Both the position numbers and the translations under genes were made by a program. Source: Siniperca chuatsi (lineage: Eukaryota; Chordata; Actinopteri; Centrarchiformes; Sinipercidae). From it: a DNA stretch of 64,000 nucleotides. Numbering within the stretch: the stretch's first letter is position 1; the number at the start of each line of letters is the position of its first letter. The stretch covers positions 18,760,501 through 18,824,500 of the forward strand of contig NC_058047.1 of NCBI RefSeq assembly GCF_020085105.1. Direction: 5' to 3'. The notes below the pieces were generated by a model, which was not told the DNA's origin, ran no database searches, and saw only the letters and a program-made list of their open reading frames with translations. Below, piece by piece: positions 54,801-64,000 of the stretch.

Positions 54801-56918
54801 ATCTGTTGATCATAATCTGAAGCTCTTAAATATCTTCGTCTCTCCCTCTCTCTGTTCCCTTTACAGCTAAGAGATGTCCCACTCTGAGCTCTCCCTCTCA
54901 TGGCTCCTTATTGTGCTCTGATCCCCATGAAGAGTTCAGTTTTGGTTCTCAGTGCACATCAACTTGTGAGGAGGGCTTTGTTCTGAAAGGCACGGCTGAC
55001 ACAGAGTGCACCTCTCTGGGCATGTGGAGCGCAGACATCCCTTATTGTTTGGGTAAAAACAATCTCTGTATCATAAACTGTTGATCATAATCCACAGAAG
55101 ATTGTCATGGTTCAGATGGCATGATTAAACAGCTCTGTCCTTCTCTGTCTCTTTTTTTCTTCCAGCTAAGAGATGTCCCACTCTGAACTCCTCTTCTCAT
55201 GGCTCCTTAGTCTGTTCTGCTCCCTATGGAGAGTTCAATTTTGGTTCTCGGTGCACACAAACTTGTAGGGAAGGCTTTGTCCTGAAAGGCATGGCTGACA
55301 CAGAGTGCACCTCTCTGGGCATGTGGAGCAGAGAAATACCCCGTTGTCTGGGTAATAAATCATAATATGAGAGCGCTGCACTTGGTACTTGGGTATATAT
55401 GTGTCTATACATTAATTTATATCATAATCAACACACCAGCTATGTCATTAACTTGTCATGTATTATATCGTATATATGTATTATATGGTTAGGTATTGAA
55501 GGATATACCCCTTTTTGCCACTTTGTTTCAGAAGATGAGGATTATTTGGTCTGAAGCTGATGGTCATATTTTTTGTTCAATGTTATCTACAGCACACCCA
55601 TGCCCCCTACTGGCCAGTGCGCCACAACATGGGAGGATGAACTGTAGCCATCCATATTCCCCTTTCAGCTATGGCTCCCTCTGTGACTTTGAATGCAATG
55701 AGGGATTCTGGCTGAGAGGAACACCAACTATGACATGCAACAACTCAGGCCACTGGAGTCAGGATCTACCTACCTGCCAGCGTGAGTGCCCAGCATTACC
55801 TTAAACTTACTGGTTTTGTCTTGCTGTTGTTGTATTCAAACAGCTGATCCGATGTAAGTAATTACAATTTCTGTCCTTTCCACATCTCAGCGGTACAGTG
55901 TAAGGCCATTCATGCCTTGCCTTTACCCCTGTCTATGAACTGCTCCCATCCTCTGGGGAACTTCAGCTTTGGCTCCAGGTGTCTTTTCTCCTGTAAAGAG
56001 GGACACTCCCGGAATGGCACAGAGGTGCTGTTTTGCTCCTCCACTGGGTTTTGGAGTGACAGTCTGCCTAAATGCACAGGTAAATTGATTTTTGTTGGCA
56101 TGCTCACAATGAAAATGCTAACATGCAGATATTAAGCAGGTATAATGTTTACCATGTTCACCATCTTAATTTAGCATGTTAGCATGCTAACATTTTCTAA
56201 TTAGCACAAACGACAGCTGAGGCTGATGGCAATGCCATTAGTTTTGCTGGTATTTGGTCATAAACTAAAGCATTGGACATATTGAAATCTTGACCTGATG
56301 GTGGCGCTAGTGAGCACCAAAGTGATTAGAATTCATCATGAGGGGAACATGAATGTGTGTCATAAATTCCATGGAAATCATCCAATAGTTGTTAAGAAGA
56401 CACAAATGTCAGTAGAGGAGAAGTCCAGGATCACCAAAGTCATTAGGATACATCATATGGGAACCCTGAATGTCTGTACCACATTTTGCCAATCCATTGA
56501 GGATTGCATGGCTCTAGGGATGGCAATTTTAAAGTAGTGATGTATGATCTGCTGATCAAGAAAAATGCGATGAGGATAAAGCAAAAAAAGTTAAAAACTT
56601 GTATTTACTGTGATCTTTATGTGTTCCAGTGGAAGGTATGCCGGTGGGAACTGCCATGCTGATGTATATGGGTGTAGGTGCAGCCTCTGTTGTTGTGCCA
56701 CTTGTCCTGATAGGACTGGGTTTGTTGATCATGACGCGATTTAAGAAAAGAGGTAAGACCTTCTGTAATGAGGCTGTGCAGTTTCACACATACACATACA
56801 TTACGTTGTAGCAATCACAGTGTATCCTTGATCCTTATTTCTGATCTTTGCAGGAAATACCATCATGTCTGATGTGCCAGCATGGGGAGACAGAGAGAAT
56901 CCAGCATTTGAATTTTGA
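51879..56918 (+). CDS. selp: P-selectin-like adhesion receptor (lectin-EGF-9 CCP)
   Basis: Fifteen exons join in frame: 51879-51881, 51991-52069, 52177-52563, 52663-52770, 52862-53047, 53147-53338, 53816-54001, 54107-54292, 54468-54653, 54867-55052, 55166-55351, 55593-55781, 55891-56079, 56630-56752 and 56854-56918. The product is about 816 residues; human P-selectin is 830 and also has nine CCPs. [13 protein letters not shown] is the signal core, then [18 protein letters not shown] starts the lectin domain. The EGF exon reads [20 protein letters not shown]. CCPs 5-7 are near-identical tandem copies. The membrane exon has [19 protein letters not shown], and the tail ends [11 protein letters not shown], recalling the NAAFDP end of human P-selectin. 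The calcium-site motifs are changed: EPDN and WNN rather than EPNN and WND. P-selectin is stored in platelets and endothelium and binds PSGL-1; ligand binding here may differ. Confidence 0.87.
54468..55351 (+). repeat. Tandemly duplicated CCP exons (CCP5-7) of selp
   Basis: Three consecutive 186-base exons start CTAAGAG, have the same phase and encode near-identical domains. Shared blocks are AKRC, SHGSL, FSFGS or FNFGS, EGF, LKG or LNG, and [10 protein letters not shown] or [13 protein letters not shown]6 and CCP7 are closest ([15 protein letters not shown]). The introns after CCP5 and CCP6 also match: both start GTAAAAACAATC or GTGAAAACAATC and share TATCATAA and CTGTTGATCATAATC. Duplication therefore copied exon plus intron. 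Confidence 0.85.
54679..54799 (+). repeat. L2-like LINE 3' tail fragment, copy 3, in a duplicated selp intron
   Basis: It contains TATAAAGAGTACGGTCTAGA, CCTGCTCTATAGGAAAAGTG, AACTTCTGTTATGAATTGGC and GATATAAATAAAACTGAATT. It interrupts the intron after CCP5 between TATCATAAC and CTGTTGATCATAATC. The sister intron after CCP6 has those words almost adjacent, so this is an insertion. Confidence 0.8.
56095..56500 (+). repeat. Teleost interspersed repeat (GCTAACATGC family), copy 3
   Basis: It carries AATGCTAACATGCAGATATT, AGCAGGTATAATGTTTACCA, TTAGCATGTTAGCATGCTAA, CAGCTGAGGCTGATGGCAAT, TTGACCTGATGGTGGCGCTA and CACATTTTGCCAATCCATTG. It fills most of the last long intron of the P-selectin-like gene, between CCP9 and the membrane exon, and is the best-preserved of three copies. 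Confidence 0.65.
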
Positions 56919-57247
56919 TTTATTTGTTCTTTTTCTTAATTTTGCCGCAAATCATTTCAAATATTGCAACCTAATGCTTGCTATTATTATATGAAGCTTG
57001 GTAGTTTTTGCATGATAATGGTACCAACCAACCACTGGTAGGATCAGAGCTTCACATTAACTGTGATTTTAATTTCCACTCAGATAATCCTTAACATTTA
57101 GATAATCATGCACATTTTGCATGAAAACCTTCACCTTTTGTTATTAAAGAACCCAAATCATGATACACAATGAATGTATGATACACATAAAGTAAAGTTT
57201 GTGTGGAGCTTTTGCTTTGTGTCCTGCTTGTATATTGCTTAATCGTC

Positions 57248-57253
57248 AATAAA
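57248..57253 (+). terminator. selp: Polyadenylation signal of the P-selectin-like gene
   Basis: AATAAA lies 330 bases past the stop codon. It is preceded by an AT-rich 3' untranslated region and followed by the GT-rich-poor segment CCCCTTTTATTTTATTTTT. No earlier canonical signal is present. Confidence 0.5.
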
Positions 57254-57259
57254 CCATCA

Positions 57260-59000
57260 ACAATTCTTGAATCGTCCCCTTTTATTTTATTTTTAGCTGA
57301 CTCACCCAATACTGCACATTAAGCATGTGATCAGTGTTGGCATTCTTTCAACAATGTCCAGTGTCATTTGGTACAGTATGGGGTGACCCTGTCTTGCTGG
57401 TGCCCTCCCTAGCAGCTCAGTTTACTCACATTTGACTTCCCCCATACGAACTAATATTGTGGGGTCAATTGAGGAAGTGGCAGAAAACCTCTGAGATTGT
57501 CAAACTGTCACAGTCATTTTAGCACATTTAGTGGCCAGAAAGCTCCTGTTACTGAGTGGCGAGGGGGTGATCTATTATCAGTCTCAGCTCAATGTGTCAC
57601 ACTGGGCACTGATCCCGCAATGAAGGGCAATTCACTACCCCTACAGTAACTACAGTATATCGAATTTAATGGTCTGAACTGAGACTCACATTATGTTGAA
57701 AAGATGTTTCTTATTAGGGATGATGTATCTACTTTATAGAATCATCTCTGTGTATCTGTGCCAATAGTGTACCCCCAGACTTTAAATATGTGCTGCAACT
57801 GGCCAATGGAGTATCTTTAGCAAAGCGCGTGCATCTGTCTTGGCGCTGCAACAGCATGAAGCCAATTATAGCAGTTAAAAGACAGAGGGTTTGTGGCCTG
57901 TGGTTGGCATGAAGGGTGCAATAAATAACCGAACTGTTGACAGGAAACTGTTTGGCTACCGTCAGAATAATAATGAGGTTATTGCTACCTGCTGTGAGCG
58001 TATGATCACGGTTTGATTATTTTTCTCATCCCACCCACTGCTGCTGGCAATCTTATATGCATGCCAACTGCGCACAGACTCGTGCACAAGAAGGGAAAAG
58101 GCCCCGCAGGTGACCACCTTGGCTTTCTTCCCTGATATTTAAGTCTGGCTTTTCTCCCTTCATCTACCTCTAAAGATACAAGGAAATGCATTATGATACT
58201 TTAGTCCCTACAACAAAGAGTGTTGTTCCTCCTAACACATGAGCATGCACACATGCACATGCCAGCAGACACTTAGAGCAGATACAGACACAGATACAAA
58301 GGCAGACTCAAAGAAACACACACTCAGTATACTCTGCTGCACACTTCTTTAGCTCTGGTTGGCAGTAGCATACCACGGTGACAGACAGTTAGATTGTTCC
58401 TGACCATTGACTTGCGCTCTCTGCTCTGCAAGGTCTGATTTCATAGTGGGAAATATGAGATGGGTCCAGGAGAGGGTTCATGGCTGGGGCAAGGAGGCAC
58501 TCCATACAGTGAGGCTTCATATCTCTGTGTCACCCTGGGCATTCTCCCCTGACACAGCTTTCAGCCCCTCCGTTGTCTGGAGCCCCCTCCCTGGGTTTTC
58601 TCAACCTCTCTCCCCAGGATTGGTGCATTCCAGCTGGGCACAGTGCCTGGGTGGTCTCCCCCCCTCCCGTCCTCTATGACTGGAGGAAGGAAAAGGCAGA
58701 AAAATGCAGCGAGGGCCTTTGACCGTGAGGAGCACAATGTGAGCGTTGATGATGGCGGCGTGGATGTGATGCTTACCTGCCACTGACCCATATAGCTGTC
58801 ATAGCCCAGCATTTTACAATCTGATGATCCACCCAACAGCCAGGGGAAGATGCCTCGCTGACCTGTCACCTAGATTGGACTGATAAGCACCGAGGATGGA
58901 CTGACCCAGCTCTAACCCTCAGCATGAATACCCCATCTTCATAATAAATCAGCCTGTGCTTCATACTCACTATGCCACACAGTTTAAACTGAATATTTAC
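57260..59000. other. Gene-free region between selp and lmx1a-like
   Basis: About 1.7 kb with no convincing exon. Two antiparallel open frames at 58407-58679 and 58561-58869 arise from a C-rich stretch (CTCCCTGGGTTTTCTCAACC) and have no domain. The interval could hold regulatory sequence for either neighbour, but nothing specific can be read. Confidence 0.35.
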
Positions 59001-59016
59001 TGTATCATAACCATTA

Positions 59017-59022
59017 TTTATT
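59017..59022 (-). terminator. lmx1a: Possible polyadenylation signal of the lmx1a-like gene
   Basis: TTTATT on the plus strand reads AATAAA on the minus strand, about 390 bases past the stop codon at 59410. Other weak signals exist nearby, so this is only the best candidate. Confidence 0.35.
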
Positions 59023-59409
59023 GATCATTGTTGATTCATTCAAGATGAACAGCATACACACATTGTGAGAATAAATACAAATACACACCCAAACAGCTAT
59101 TTACATTAGTAGATGCAGATATGATCTCATAATCTAACATTCAAACGTAGTGAGAGAGGTCAGACAGTATCATGCATACACAGGAGCCTGTGTTGTATAG
59201 TGGGATTGTAAAGCATAAGAGGCAGTAGTGTAATCATGTTTATATGGAGGTGCACATGGTATATTGCATGGTTTCACAGTGTACCCACGTCCCCTTGGCA
59301 GTGATTTTTCAACTACCTTGTGCATGGTACAGACAGATAAATGATGAGACCAGAGGGCGATGCAGAGTGAGGGAGATGCGTCGCTTCTCACTGAGTCCGA
59401 TCTCCATCC

Positions 59410-63526
<4,117 letters not shown>

Positions 63527-64000
63527 CTGCAAACAGACTGAAGAGAGGCATTGGAAGGTGGGGGTGTAACAAGGGAGGAAATAGAGAGAAATTGTGAGAG
63601 CTCATTAAATAACAGAGAGCAATGCTTTTGTTTGGCTGACTAGAGCTTGAGTATAAGCTGAGATACTTGAGGACAAGCTGAGACACTTGAGGACCCCTCA
63701 CACCTTAGTAAGAAGGGACCCCATGAGAAAAAAATGCTTGGTTGACTTGGGGAATGTTGCTGAGTCGAGCTGTCACTCAAAACAACTGCCAACCTGACTT
63801 CTCCCATCTCCTCCTCCTTCTCCTGCCCCATCCACTCAGACACATACCCTTAGCGTGGTGGGTGTGCATCTTAGCGCCTGGCAACCAGGACTGGTGGGCT
63901 TAGCCTCAGAGACTGTTGCCGTGGCTCCGGCTGCCGTTTCCGAGGCTGTGCTCCTGGGGAGGCAGGAGAAAAGCTCTCGGCAGGCCATGGCTCCAGGCAG
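63527..64000. other. lmx1a-like intron and window edge
   Basis: The first LIM domain exon was looked for here and not found: no CxxC-W-H-E-x2-C-x2-C pattern occurs on the minus strand. A minus-strand frame at about 63843-63984 (MACRELFSCLPRSTASETAA) ends at AGG|GTATGT, but in the wrong phase to join the LIM2 exon. I do not call it coding. Confidence 0.4.

Noticed and set aside
58407-58869. Antiparallel 90- and 102-residue frames in a C-rich stretch
   Set aside because: Compositional open frames without start context, domain or splice support.
63843-63984. Minus-strand frame MACRELFSCL.. as an upstream lmx1a exon
   Set aside because: It ends in phase 0 while the LIM2 exon needs a phase-1 partner, and it has no LIM1 cysteine pattern.

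Overview
The window is vertebrate genomic DNA, almost certainly from a teleost fish. Genes are split into many short exons with GT-AG introns, base composition is AT-rich, and the dispersed repeats are types I recognise from teleosts: L2-like LINE tails ending near an AATTGGCGCTATATAAATAAA-type motif, Tc1-like and hAT-like remnants, and long TA, TG and TTA microsatellites. No bacterial, viral or CRISPR-like features were seen. All gene models were built by hand from reading frames, splice-site consensus and phase continuity. Gene names come from remembered family sequences, not from a search.

Layout, left to right. (1) A leupaxin-like LIM adaptor gene (lpxn, minus strand, 2544-9332). (2) A SCYL3-type pseudokinase gene (scyl3, plus, 11844-17395). 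(3) Its convergent neighbour, the long FIRRM/C1orf112 orthologue (minus, 18360-34901, 24 coding exons), with many old transposons in its introns. (4) A gene-poor repeat-bearing stretch holding the small phosphohistidine phosphatase gene phpt1 (minus, 39636-40521). (5) A three-gene selectin cluster, all on the plus strand: E-selectin-like (42903-46329), L-selectin-like (48780-51290) and P-selectin-like (51879-56918). (6) A gene desert, then the 3' part of an LMX1A-type LIM-homeobox gene (minus, 59410 to beyond the window end).

The order scyl3 - firrm - sele - sell - selp matches the human 1q24 neighbourhood as I know it, and LMX1A is also on human 1q23. This looks like an ancient conserved syntenic block. 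Human METTL18, which lies between FIRRM and SELE, was not found; phpt1 sits in that interval instead.

The selectins share a design: signal peptide, C-type lectin domain, EGF domain, a run of CCP (sushi) domains each on one phase-1 exon, a transmembrane exon and a short tail. They have 6, 1 and 9 CCP domains respectively. In vertebrates such proteins mediate leukocyte tethering and rolling. The E-selectin-like promoter carries a perfect NF-kB-type decamer about 50 bp upstream of a TATA box, as expected for a cytokine-induced endothelial gene.

The most notable observations are: a probable U12-type AT-AC intron in firrm; recent tandem duplication of CCP exons in the P-selectin-like gene, with an L2 fragment inserted in one duplicated intron; altered calcium-site residues in the P-selectin-like lectin domain; a single-CCP L-selectin-like gene; and an extended N-terminus in phpt1.
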